A DNA stretch of 64,000 bases from Megalonaias nervosa. Its lineage: Eukaryota > Mollusca > Bivalvia > Unionida > Unionidae. The stretch spans positions 1 to 64,000 of the forward strand of contig JAECUM010012881.1 in NCBI GenBank assembly GCA_016617855.1, written 5' to 3'. Under the pieces are notes generated by a model. That model was not told the origin of the DNA, did no database searches, and saw only the letters and a list, made by a program, of their open reading frames with translations. Position 1 is the stretch's first letter; each line of letters starts with the position of its first letter. Positions 29,044 through 43,800 of this stretch are shown one piece after another. The position numbers were made by a program, and so were the translations under genes.

Positions 29044-32000
29044 TTATCAGGTTATTAAGCTGCACTCAGAGATGGTTCGCTGGATGGTTCAGGTGTTACT
29101 GAGGCTGGCTCCAGACAAGAAAGGTAACTCTAAGGAGGCCAGTGAGATGGCGCTTCTGAGCAGCTCAACAATCAGCCAACTTCATCAGAATGCCAAGGCA
29201 CTATTTGAACAACTTGAGTCATTTTCCAGATATGTGTCCCTGTAAGTATATAGGTGTATAGATACTTGTAGGTCATGTTCTTTAAAAGTGTTCATATGAT
29301 AAGAAAGAAAACAATGAAGCATCTAATTGAAATACCAGTTGGACATACCATGTTTTATGCAATATATAAATGAATTTTTAAGATATACTGTCTAGGAGTA
29401 CTGGCTTGTTTCAGTTTTCCTCTCACCTGGCTGTAAGGCCAAGTGAGCTTATGGTATGGTCCTGCATCTATCAATTTATCTATCAACAATCGATTATCAC
29501 CACTCTGGAATCCATATTTCTTGACACAGTTTTAGTCAGACTTGGAATATGTGTCTTTATTTTATGCTAGACCGTGAATTACTTGATTTTCCAAGTAAAA
29601 TAATGGTGATAATTCACAATAGTGAATTATGAGAAATAAGTTTACTGCCATTTAGATAACAAGATAATTACCGTGAAATTAAAAGTTATTTTTAAATTCT
29701 TTTGTGCCTGGGTCATCAGGATGTCCATTTCTCATTACAGATGACTCAAGCTCAAATCCAACAAGGCATAAATTATTTTTTTTTGTAATGTGCTATTTCA
29801 CTTTGAATTGGGAAGGAGAATTATATAGCTGTTTATAATTTCTGTGTGAATAATCTCAAAACACAGCCAAATATAAACAGTAAATTGTGGACATACACAA
29901 GATCCATTAAGAAACATATTACTTCTATATGCTTTATAGTACATCTTGCTAGCCACTATATTTGAGCATAAAATAAAAAGAAAATTTGTTTGCTGTGAGT
30001 GAATAATGAATATACTTAATCTCATGGGTGAAAAACTTAAGTATTTTTAGTGTTGGCTTTACCACTCGTGAAAATTCTGAGTTTTTCACCCGCTTGATGA
30101 AATACATGTATATCTGTAATTTAATCATTTCAAGCAAATATACTCTCTATAATTAGATCTTGGATGAATTCAATAATGAGGAAGATACATGCATATTAAT
30201 GATGTGATCTTGCATCTGAATTGGCTGAGCTTGTTACCACTCTGGAGGTTGTATTTCTGAACTGATTTTGATCAACTTGGAATACTTGCTTGTATCACTG
30301 AGATCTCAGATGAGTTGATAATGAGTGAGATCCATGCATTCCATCAGGTGATCTTGCATCTGATTGATTGAGTCTTGTACCAATCTGGAAGACATATTTT
30401 TGATCCGATTTCGATTAAGCTTGCAGTATAAGCTTTTATCATCAAGATCTTGGATAGATTCAATAATAAACAAGATTGACACATATCAGTGAAATGATCT
30501 TGCATCTGATTGGCTAAGCTTGTTACCACTCTGGAGGCTGAATATCTGATCCGATTGTGTTCAGACATGGAATATATGCTTTTGTCATTAAGATTTCAGA
30601 CAGTTTTGCTGATGAGCAAGACCATGCATACTAATGAGATGATCTTACACATGATTGGCTGATCCTGTTACCACTCTGCAGGCCATATTTCTGATCGGAT
30701 TTTGATCACACTTGAAATGTCAACTGGGTTCAGTAATGACCAAGATCCACACATATTAGATAATCTTGCATCTGATTGTCTGATGTTAATACCACTCTGA
30801 AAGCTGTATTTCTTATCTGATTTTTTATCGTACTTGGAACGTATGCTTCCATCACCAAAATCTTGCATTACTTCAATTATGAGTAAGAGACTGCACATGT
30901 TAAATATGCCTTCATCTTTTAAAAGGAATTGTTATCAGGGTATAGTAAAATAAGTCAGCATGATGTAAAGGTTGCAAAATAGTTTACATAGGGTGTGTTT
31001 TGTACTACTTCATAAACCTGCTGAGTGCAGTGGTCAACTTTTAAGTTATGTAATCCAGGTGAGCAATATCAGGTACACTTGAGCCTCTTGTTTTCTTAAT
31101 TCTTTCTGGCTTTAATGTCCTTTAGTAACTTGGATTCGGATACAACAGATGTGACAGAATGAATTGTCATTTGTTGTTATGGTTGCTCATCAATGAACTC
31201 TTTAAGTCTTAGAAAGTCTAGTTGAAGGTATTGAACTGTACTTCAAGGTTAGTTAAAACTTTTAAAATGTTTTCATTCTGTAAAGGAATAAAGCTTAGAA
31301 AATGTGATATATTTGTCTTTGAAATGTTACAAAATAGATGTATTTTTCATTTTTGAGTGCAGTATATCAGTATGCATGGTGTAAGTCATTATATAAATGA
31401 TAAATTCTTAGTGAATTTAAGTGCCAGATGTTACAAGTTACAGTTAAATAAGACAAGTGTTCAAATTGCATTTTGTGATTTGTGATTTGGATTTGGATTT
31501 TTTTTAAAACGTAGCTTTAACAATTTTTCAGTCATATCGCTACGATGTCTGCAGTGTGGCAGTTTATAGTGATGTCTAGCACTGGGGCATCATGCCGCAG
31601 ACATGTAGCCTGATGTCCCACCTAGTCACATTATCCTGACACCAGACCGACCAGTCCTAACATTAACCTCTTAATACTGAGCGCCTAGCGAGGCAGCTGT
31701 TAGTACCATTTTTATAAGTCTTTGGTATGACTCGGTCAGGGTTTGAACCCACGACTTCCCACATCCGAGGCAGACGCTCTAACCACTAGGCCACCGGAGC
31801 GGTCAAATTGCATTTTTAATGATATAGAATGATATAGATACTTGGACTGTCAAAATATTGAAATTGCTCAAATTTATGTATGGAAATTTCTTTGTGTTGT
31901 GAACAATGGCAGATATTTGCCACTAGGTATATTGATACTGTATTGTCTGTATTGTATACTTTGTACAGAATAATAAATGCTGTATTATGTACATTGAATA

Positions 32001-35000
32001 CTTTGTATGAATACTAAATGCCGTATTATCTAAATTGTATTCTTTGTACTTCTTACAGAACTCTGTATTATGCTCATTATATATTATGTGCTAAATAATT
32101 TTGTTTTTATTTCTACTGAATAATGAATACAATGATTTACTGTATTGTTCAGTTTTGGTCAGCATTATCTAGAGGCATCTTTGAAGGATGACCTTAAGAG
32201 TAAGACTATGTAAGTTCTAAGATTTTTAATGTGACATTATAATAAGCTTAAACATTGGTAACCACCCCATGCTACCATGCAGATAAACAATTAAACCCAA
32301 CTATGAAATACTCATTTCTAACCTCATAACTTTTAAAAGCATGCTTACAGAGAAATCTTTAATGAACTAATTCTTTAATAAAATGCATGTTTAGGGAGAA
32401 ATTTTAGATTCATTTATGAACTGAAAAAGTAATTTATATTCCTCTAATTATAAAGCATGAATGCTATTTATGATTTTTATGGAAAATTTCTATAAATAAA
32501 AGCAGTCAGCAGTCAAATGCAGATTATTAAGCTCAAGTAGTCAGTACAGGTTATTAATCTGAATCAGTCAAATGCAGGTTATAAACTGAAGCAGTCAAAT
32601 GCAGATTATTAAGCTCAAGTAGTCAGTACAGGTTATTAATCTGAATCAGTCAAATGCAGGTTATAAACTGAAGCAGTCCAATGCAGGTTATTATTAATCT
32701 GAATCAGTCAAATGCAGGTTATAAACTGAAGCAGTAATGCAGGTTATGCCAGTGTATCATTATTATTTCTTCTTAATCTGATTTTTCTTTTGGTTGTCAA
32801 ATTATTTGCATTAATATGAAAATAATTAGGAATACTGTCAGTAGATGCCAAATTAACTCCAGTTCTTTATTTGGTAGTCTTGAACATGAGACATTTTAAT
32901 GAACACAGTTTTATTTTTGTTAAAAAGATTTTCAGTACAGATACAGTGTCTAGCATTGTATTTCACTCGCTGGAACTTAGCTTAAATTGATAAGCCAGTA
33001 TCATTAGCTGGTAACTTGTAAAATCTGTCTTCTGATTCATTCAATCATTCCCATAACCACTGGCTGGAAACTTCCCCTGAGCTGCAGTGATCGGTTGGTA
33101 GTTTCACATCAGTACGATGCATCATGGAAAAAAGTTAGAGAGATTTCATACATTCACTAAGGTAGCAGATGATAGTTGTCCAGGATCTCACAAGCAATGG
33201 AAGTGTGATGCACTTGTCAGTGAAGTTTTGTAGAAAAAAGAGTGGCAACCTTATGTGAATATTACAATATTATCAATTCAGACTCAGTGCCTAGTGTGAT
33301 GAAGTTGTTTTTATATCTAATTGTAATCAGAGTTTTATGGTCTAGCTTTAATTGTTAAATCAATAATTATGATCAGCAACCAAGTTAAAACAAACCCTTT
33401 GTACAAATTAACATTAATTGGGGGGGAGTTTACTCTTAAAGATTGGATAGTAATCAGGTACAGTAAGATTTGTCTACCTTTGAATGTAATTCCTCTAAAT
33501 AATGTTCTAAATATTTCTTTCTTCATTTCTTTTGGCAGTCCAGAAATGAAAGACATGGTGTACAAATAAATTGTTGTTGCATTTTAATGTTGTTTGCAGC
33601 ATGTTGTTACCTTTGCATGAAATTAGACATTTGGAGATAACTGCATGGATTAAAAACAACACATTTATTTACAAATTTTGTTATTGTTATACTGTATTTC
33701 AATATTATGTTAAAAACTGTAAGCCAAGCATTTTAGAAATTGTGCTAAGGGTACTCTTTATTCTGACCACATTATCATTCACTTTCATGGATAATTCCTA
33801 TTAGGCTTTTAGTCCTGCTAGTCATAGATTAGAAGAATTTATATGATGGCCTGTCATCCATCCATTTATTATATCAAATTTGTTATCTTGTGATGTCTAG
33901 TTGGTCTTAAATAAAACATGTGCTGATCTGATATCCAATATGGCTGCCACAGTGGCCATCTTGAAAATCTTACTGCTACTCCTAGATGGAAAGTCATGTC
34001 GTCATTGGGTTTTCACCAAAAGACTTATGTCAACAAATTACTAAAGGAAAATTGTGCTGATCTGACATCCAATTTGGCTGCCACAATTGCTGAGTTAAAT
34101 CTTATTTTGTTCAAGAATATCAAAGATGGTTTCAACGCTCAGTAATTAAAATTGAAATAGTCTCATTTTGAATTTCAGGAAATCCTTTTCAGACAGTAGA
34201 GTATCAGCCCTTTTGAAGAACTCTTGTTTAATATAGGATAACTCCTTTTAGGTCAACTTGTAAGATTGTTACATGTGAAGAAAATATTTGCTTTTAAACT
34301 GTTAAAAGTTATAAGATTGTTTCCAGTTTTCTATTTAAAACAATGCAACTTGCTTATCATGCTTTCACAGTGGTGTTTAATAAAAAAAAAGCATTTAAAA
34401 ATGTCCCTCTCAGACAATAGAAATATTGACCTAAAAGAAGGAAGAAAGCAGATTAGGAAAGAGAAAACTCTTAAGGTATTGGGAAGTAACTACCATGATG
34501 TGGCCTAATGTTCATTATTCAGTTCATGTTATTATTCACTTTCCACAAAAATATTGTTACAGTTCTGTTAGAACTAAGAAATGTTCCTTACAGTTTGTTT
34601 TGTATTTATTTCATTGGTTCCTTATTAAAGTTCAGATGATAAACATTTTATATTTATATATCATGATTCAATTTGCAGCCCAGATAAATTAATTGTTAAA
34701 TGTGGATACTATGTACCCTCAAAAGTGTGACACATTTTTGTTGTCTTATTTAAAATCATTTCAAAAGATACAGGTTGTTAATTGATTGTCTGTCTGTTTA
34801 TCTACAGGAGTTGGAAAGGACGAGCTGGCCTGAGGTTTAGAAATTTACAGCTACTTTGCATTTTTATTACAGACCCTGAAATGGGTAATCTTACCCATAA
34901 AACAAAAATGAAATACAGAATGAATGCCAACAACATAAATAATGCAATATGAACACAAACAAAATAATGAATGTATTCTGAAGAAACTGGAGAGCTTAAA

Positions 35001-38000
35001 TGGAACCAAATGAAAATACATTTTATGCATCAATTTGAAAATACATTTTCAACAATTTACTGCTAAGTCTCCTCTGTTGAAAGCCCTTGCAGATGATTAT
35101 CCAGGATCAGCCATTTCAAATAATTATCCAGGATCAGCCTTTCACATTATAATCCATGATTAGGTTATTTACACTAACTGAAGTTTTTTTAAATTCCTTA
35201 CAAACTATGCCGTTGTTCTTGCCCAGACAGACAAAACAACTGTCATTGATGTGATGTCATCCCTGTTGGTTGTGTTTGGAGAAGCTTTATTTGAATGAAA
35301 TGAAATTAGAAAAAAATTTTCTGTCAAATACTTTTCAACTGTACTGTTAATTTATTACAGTTTGAGTTATATTTTAATCTACCATACATTATATGGTGTC
35401 ATTTGCATTTCATGCATTTGCTGTTTCATAAATGCACACTTTTAATGAAACAATATACATTCTTTCAGACACTAAAAAATGGAGAACTGGACTTGTCCAT
35501 TTTGGTTAAAATGCATTTTCATTTTGATTCCAAATGAGTGAAAGTGAAAGGACATCATGGCTAAAGGCAATAAATGTAAAATCTGAATGCATTTCAGAGA
35601 TTATCAGTGAAAAACGTTTTTTGAGATAACAGATGCAATCCAAACTTGAATGCAGATGGAGTATAAACAGAATGCAGATTTGGTAAAATTACTCATTTCA
35701 GGTCTTTTGTATGTTTAATTAAGCAGATGCACATTTTATTCAGCTTATTCATTAAACAGGAAATTTTTTATTTTATTTTATTGCACCCAACTTAAAAATG
35801 AATGCAGTATTTTGGATTCACATCTCAATCTATCTGTCCATCCATTTTTCCTTCCTATGTTGGCTACAACTCAAATTTTAATACATTGTTTAAGACAAAA
35901 ACCTGCAGTGTCTATGCATCTTGAGATTAAGTGTCAGACATCTAAACTAGGTCACTGTGACAATATCTACAGTAGTTATTCCAGATTGCTTTAAAATGAA
36001 TTCCAATACATTTACCTAACTTTAATTTGGTTGTATCTTGAGATATTATATATGTTGCACAGTAAAAACTGTTTCACTGTGATCTACTTTCCAGGGTTTA
36101 TTCAGTATTGTTGCAACATGTTTTTTTAGTTACGACTTGTGTCACAGAAGCAGTGGTGTTTGTGAGGTCCTGTTTGCTAACCTCTTTAGTTGCATGCTTA
36201 GTTTTAAAAAAACAACCTGTTGCAAAGCACATTCCAAACAATAGAAATACTTAAGATATTATTAAAACATAACTAAACACTAGTGGTTTTCCACAAGAGC
36301 TTTTCAACAAGAACAGTACAAGCAGAGTTATTTGAAGGACTCCTATTTTCAATTTTCTCATTATTTTGCCACTGCCCTCACAATTGTCAATATGATAAAA
36401 ACATGCTTCATATATGCATGCATGCTGAATTTTTTTTAAGTCGTAGTTTCCAGTTGCTATCTTTTACTCTGTCATCATTGTTCATCTAAAGTCATTCATT
36501 TTTAAAGATTTTACATGCAAATTATATAGGCAAAGTGAAAATTTTCTGTAGTTTTGTGTCTGTAGCCATCATGAATAAAATAAATTCAAAACTGAATGAC
36601 AATGATAATTCTAAGAGAATTCATCCATAGATGTTTAACATACACATAATTCAGTTGATATCTTTCCATCAGGCTTTTTCTATATTGTTGATACAGATAA
36701 AAGTAAAACTTGTTCCATTGGAAGCTTTGATATAGTAGTCTGCCACAATTAAAGGCAAATTAGAAGTTTGATTTATTTCTCTAGTATGCATTATTAAACA
36801 ATTCACATTTGTACTTTTTTATACACAAGCAAATGTGCTACAATATTTGTATTGAGGTAAAATAGGGCCTACAGATAGGAGAGGACTCTTTAAAAACATA
36901 TAGTATTTCTGTCAGGTAAAATGGGTCATATATAGGGATCTTTAATTATATATAGTATTTCTGTCAGGTAAAATGGGTCATATATCAGGATCTTTAAGAT
37001 TGCATAGTATTTATGTCAGGTGGAATGGGTCATATATAGGGATCTTTAAGATTGCACAGATTTTCTGTCAGGTGAAATGGGTCATATATAGGGATCTTTA
37101 AGATTGCACAGATTTTCTGTCAGGTGAAATGGGTAATATATAGGGACCTTTAAGAAGATACAGTATATTTATTGAGGTTAAATAGGGCCCAGAGATAGGG
37201 ATCTATAAGAATATTCAGTTTTTTGCACAGAGGTAAAATAGGGCCTATATACATGAGGGGGGTCTGCAAGAATATACATTATTTGTATTGAGGTAAAATA
37301 GGTTCTATGGATAAACAAGGGATCTATCAGAATATACAGTATTTGTATTGAAGTAAAATAGGGCCTGTTGATAACTAAGGGATCAGTAAGAGTCCTTAAG
37401 AATATACAGTATTCATATGAAAGTAAAATATATTCATATGAAAGTAAAATATATTCATATGAAAGTAAAATATATTTATATGAAAGTAAAATATATTCAT
37501 ATGAAAGTAAAATATATTTATATGAAAGTAAAATATATTCATATGAAAGTAAAATATATTCATATGAAAGTAAAATATATTTATATGAAAGTAAAATATA
37601 TTCATATGAAAGTAAAATATATTCATCTGAAAGTAAAATATATTTATATGAAAGTAAAATCAGGCACATGGACAGAAGAGGGGTGTATAAGAATATACAA
37701 TATTTATATTGAAGTAAAATAGAGAGAGGGGTCTTAAAGAATATACATTACTTGTATTGAGGTAAAATAGGACTTATAGATGGGAGAGGGGTCCTAAAGA
37801 ATATACATTACTTGTATTGAGGTACAATAGGACTTATACATGGGAGAGGGGTCCTAAAGAATATACAATATTTGTATTGAAGTAAAATAGGACCTATAGA
37901 TAGAAGAGGGGTCTTAAAGAATATACAGTATTTGTATTGAGGTAAAATAGGGCCTGAAAAGAGATCTATAAGAAAATATTGTATTTGTATGAAAGCAAAA

Positions 38001-40779
38001 TAGACCTATAGATAAGTGTTGAATCTTTAAGGATAAACAGTTAACTCCATTTTAAAAATCAGATATAAGAAATGATGGACATTACATAGCATATTTGTTT
38101 TAAATGATATTTTACCTCTGTTGTAACAAAACTCAGATTATGATACATTTCTGGGGTTGCTTGGATTTATTATAGTCCATGTTTACTGCACTTAGGACAA
38201 AGAAGGCATATCTGTATTTTGTATATTCTAGTTGCTGTGGTGGAATAGTGATGGAGAACACCCAGGGGAGGAGAGATAAGATGGAGGAGGATGCAGAACA
38301 TGAACTTAAGGATCTCCAGAGACTCTTGGTATTTAGACTGTTGGGATATAATTAGACTTTGTGGATATAATTAGACTATGTGGATATAATTAGACTATGC
38401 AGATATAATTAGACTATGGGGATATAATTAGACTATGCAGATATAATTAGACTGTGTGGATATAATTAGACTGTGCAGATATAATTTTAGACTATAGGGA
38501 TATAATTAGACTATGAGGATATAATTAGACCATTCCTGTTTAATTCTACCTTTAGTAAAGCACATATTTTAATTTTATATGTACAGTGTTCTTCACAATT
38601 AAGCACCTCAGTATAATGCAGTTCTTTAAATAATATGACTATGGTAATGACTATGGTAATGAATGAAATTATGAACTTACCCCAGTATAAGGTAACTTCA
38701 CTATAATGTAGTACACATGTATGACTTCCTATAGCAGGGTTATAGTGAGGAATCCATGCATAAGGTATACTCAGCTGTGAACAGAGAAGACAAGTATCTC
38801 CTGTTGTAGAATCATATACAGTCAGATCTGGGTCTTTCATTAGTAGAGCAAACAGCAAAGGCCTTGATGTGCCAGCACATTATGTTACTGAAACAGCAGA
38901 TCTGTCTACACTGTTTGGTCTAACAGTGAAGACTTTAATATACCAACACATTATGCCACAACAGATCTGTGTACACTGTTTGGTCTAACAGTGAAGACCT
39001 TAATATATGCTAATACATTATGCCAAACAGATCTCTGTACACTGTTTGGTCTAACAGTGAAAACCTTAATATGCCAGCACATTATGCCACAACAGATCTG
39101 TGTAAAGTATTTGGTCTAACAGTGAAGACCTTAGTATGCTAAAACATTATGCCAAGCAGATCTGTGTACACTGTTTGGTCTAACAGTGGAGACCTTAATA
39201 TGCTAACACATTATGCCAAACAGATCTCTGTACACTGTTTGGTCTAACAGTGAAGACCTTAATATGCTAACACATTATGCCAAACAGATCTGTGTACACT
39301 GTTTGGTCTAATAGTGGAGACCTTAACATGCTAACACATTATGCCACAACAGATCTGTGTACACTGTTTGGTCTAACAGTGAAGACCTTAATATGCTAAC
39401 ACATTATGCCACAACAGATCTGTGTACACTGTTTGGTCTAACAGTGAAGACCTTAATATGCTAATACATTATGCCAAACAGATCTGTGTACACTGTTTGG
39501 TCTAACAGTGAAGACCTTGATATGCCAGCACATTATGCCACAGCAGATATTGTGTCTACACTGCTTGGTCCAACATTGAAGACCTTAATGTGCCAACAAA
39601 TTATGCCACAGCAAATCTGTCTGCACTGCTTAGTTTAACAGACAACTTTGATATGCCAGCACATTTTGCCACAACAGATCTGTGTCTACACTGCTTGATC
39701 CAACATTGAAGAACTTGATAGGCCAGCACATTATCAGAGTCTATACCACTTAGTTCAGATCATTAGTAAGGCAAATGGAAGAAATACCTTGATATGCCAG
39801 AACATTATGCCAAAGCAGATCTGGATCTGTATTGTACAAAGCGTAATATAGTTTACACATTTTTTTGTCCAGGAGAATTTGGTAGAGAGGTCAGAGAGGC
39901 AATTAAGAGGGAACACTCATAATCAGCAACTTAAAATCTGGAATATGTCTTCAAAATATGTGGAAATATCAAGAACACCTTGAATTTTTATTTTCCTTTT
40001 GCCCTTTTAATTGGTTTATGGAGAATGTAATTTCTTCATGTTTTCAGTAACAGAGTTAAGTCTTGTATTATTCCTTCTGCATTGCTAGTCATGTAAGTTA
40101 AGTATATTCATCATAGAATTCACAAGCAGTGTTTTCATTCAGTATAAATGTCTACACTGGTATAAATGTGTATAATCAGCAATTCAATATAAACTCCTTT
40201 GATGAATCATTTTTAAAGAAATTATACAATTTTACAAATAGAGAAGTTTTGTATATCAAGCATTTGCAGATTTGTATGTGCTGTAACCTAATTCCATTAT
40301 TTAATTAGGCTACAAATGTTTTATGCAGATATTATTGTGGAATCATTATAGTTAAACAAATTAGTAATTCAATGCAGGTTTTGTAGGATTTGTCAGAAAT
40401 AAATAAATAAAGTTTGGAGATATATTTTGATATACTTGTATGGGGAAGTAATTGTACATGGTTTGTATACCACAGCAAATGGTAATAGCTACAGCTGTAT
40501 GTTGGTTGTTAGGTTCTGCTCTAGTTTCATACTTTGTACAGGGTTTGATTTTCAAAGAAAAGAGTTTCCCAGAACCTTATTGGTAAAGGATTGTGTTACT
40601 CTTATGTATTGTTCAAAGAACTTTTATTTGCCTTTATTTTTGTGTATCGATTGATTTTTGTCATTTTGGTTGGAGATGTACAGCTCGGCCTTGTTTCAGA
40701 TGTGCATATCTCAAAAGGCTATTTCCACAAGTTCAGTGGTATATTATAATTTTTTTTACCTGATAACTTTTTTTAAAAG

Positions 40780-40862
<83 letters not shown>

Positions 40863-43800
40863 TTATTTCATTTATTGTACTTTCAGAAGTTAGTATTGTC
40901 TATTCAGGTAAAATTAATTTTCCCTGTCTTGATAACTGCAAAAGTTAGTGTACTTTGGAGTAGTTTAAGCTCATTTCTTGAGCACATTGGAACTGCCATT
41001 CTAATTTGCTGTCTGCTTAAGGCAGCATGTTGTTTCCTTAATACCACATAATTTTATGTGGGGATTTCAGTTACAGTACATGAAAGTAACCTAGAGGTAT
41101 GCCAACATTCTCTCCATTTTTGCTTGATGCAAATGGACACATCTATACCTTATGCCTATCCCACTTTCAGAGTACTTAATAACCCTAGGGCATGACCTAA
41201 TTGAAATGTGACTTTATATCATGAAAATGATGCAACAAATGAGTAAAGGGATATCCAAGATGTTGCTATAATTTACCTGAGCTTTTGAAAAATTATAAAG
41301 ATCTTTGTAGAATGAAACAAAAATATGGAGGTACCAGTGTCATAATCAGATTGCATATCAATGCATCATCAGAAATAGCCCAAAAGAGGTTTCCAGGATT
41401 GGTTTTATTGTATAAGGTAACCAGTAGCTTTAGTTTTGAAACTTGAGACATGCTGATTATTAGAATGCTATATTTACTAGGGGGAGGGGGTACACGGTAG
41501 GCCATTCCATGTGATTCCAAGGCAGAGGGGGATATTTTCTAACACATACCAATATACATGGTAGACCATTCCAAGGGGGGTGGGTATTTTCTATTACATG
41601 CAATTCAGATACAGCATAATTTGACAGAAATAAACAGTACAATACGTGGACAATGAATTCTACAATTTATTGTAGCTACCAGTATATTCTTAAGATTATA
41701 ATACATGAATCATGAATTAATGCATTATTGTTTTCAGAATAATTAAACACTGTTAAACTACTTGATTAGGCCACAAAAAATATCCTAGTTAAAGATCAAA
41801 CTGTTGTGTCATATTTGAAGGTGAACAGCATAATTGATCTGTTGATGGTTCCTTTCACTACTTTCATTGGTACTGAGTCTAGAAAAGATGTAGGTGTGCC
41901 ACTGTAGTGTGCAAGCATTTGATGTACCACTGTAGTGTACAAGTGTTTGATGTACCACTATAGTGTGCAAGCATTTTGGAGTACCACTGTAGTGTGCAAG
42001 CATTTTGGTGTACCACTGTAGTGTGCAAACATTTTATCATTTTATCATAAATCTGCTCAGCTCTCAGACCAAGTTTCATCTCTTTCATTTTAGCATGAGT
42101 GTGAGGACTGGATCAATACAGCCAAGATTCTTACCTGTCAATTGATGGGTGAATCAATGGAAAAGTTGTTCCCTGAGGTTGCAGGGGTGGAAGGTGCTTC
42201 TCATCGCAGGGACATGAGGCGGCCAGGGACAATAGCTTATACTGACATGGAAAAACTGGAACAACCAGCCACACAGGAGGCGCAACCTGCTAAGGAAGCT
42301 GATAAGGTGAGATATGGAAGATTCTGTAATTAGCTTGCAATAGTAATCTTGTTTTCTATCTGGCCATCTGTCAACAGTATGGTTTCCTCTAGATAACTTG
42401 GTTGGAATTTGTTGGATTTTAACAAGATTTAATATGAAGTTTTTAATTAATGAAAATACATAAAAAGTTAAATTTCCAACCTTCTGTGTCATCCTTTATA
42501 GGAGTTATAGTCCTAATTGCCTATCATTCCGAGCTTGTTTTCAGAGTTTAATGTTATCAGGATTGTTGAATTCCAACAAAATTTGACATGCATCTATCTT
42601 TATATTGATGAGACTTGAATGAGTCAGATTTCTAACATTACACACGACATCTTTTACATGAGTTATGCCCCCTGATAATTTTGGCTTTGGTTTCCACAAC
42701 ATGACATTACCAATATTTGTTGGATTTGTTGACTTTGTGTTGATGAGACCTTGCATGAATTTGATTTCCAGCATTCAACATTCAACATTACTGGAGTTAT
42801 TACCCCTAATTGTCTGCTGTCCTGACTTTTTTGTTTCACTAACATAATTTTATCAAGGATTGTTGATTGATTTCTGACAGATAAATTTAGCATGAGCAAT
42901 TACATGGATGAGACCTTAAATGAATCTCATTTCCAGAACTCCATGACATCATTTACAGCAGTTGTGCCCTGATTTCACATGCTCCTGGGCTTTGGTTTTC
43001 ATGACAACTTTACCAGCACATGTCAGATTTAAATTAATTGGAGCATGCCACTTCATGTACTTTACACTGATGAGATATTTGTAGGAGTATGGATTCCATC
43101 ATTCCACATCATCATTTACTGGGATTATAGCCCATCCTCTGAGTTTCTCCTAGATAACTTTGCTAAGGATTTTTGGATTTTATCAAATTTAAAATGTAGC
43201 TTTATATTGAATAAAATCTTTTTAAATAGTTTCATTTCTAATATTGCATGAAATAATTTACAAGAATTATATCTTATGTTTCTCATCCTCTTAACTTTGG
43301 CTCCTGCAGTGCAACTTTACTGATTCTTGATGGATTTTAAGCAAACATAGCATACACTTTTATATTGATGAGGCCTTGAAAGTGTTAATTACCAACATTG
43401 TACATTACCCTTTTAGTAGAGTTATACCCCTTGATTGCACTGCAGCATAATTTTACTGCACGGTTGAATTTCATCCAAATGTATTAAGCACATTTATATT
43501 GATGAGACCTCGAATGAATTGGACTTCCAGCCTTCCACATCATTTACAGGAGTTATAGCCCCTGAAGTGTTCATTATCCTAACTTTGGTTTCCCAACAAA
43601 ACTTAATTTATTTTGCACCATGTCAAGTGATTTGTAGTAAGTTGGGTGTCATTTGTTAAAATTAAATTTATTTTGCGTCAATTCTGCAACAAGTTTTGAT
43701 ATATACTCATGTAAAATTTGATTCAAACTGTAAACAACAGAGACCTGATCTGCCATCACACAATGTGCTGGCAGATCTGTGTCTGTCATGTTTGTTGTAC

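Noticed and set aside
37178..37722. Overlapping Tyr/Ile/Lys-rich ORFs on both strands
   Set aside because: All derive from the 21-bp and 60-bp tandem repeats; four mutually overlapping frames cannot all be coding and none has other support.
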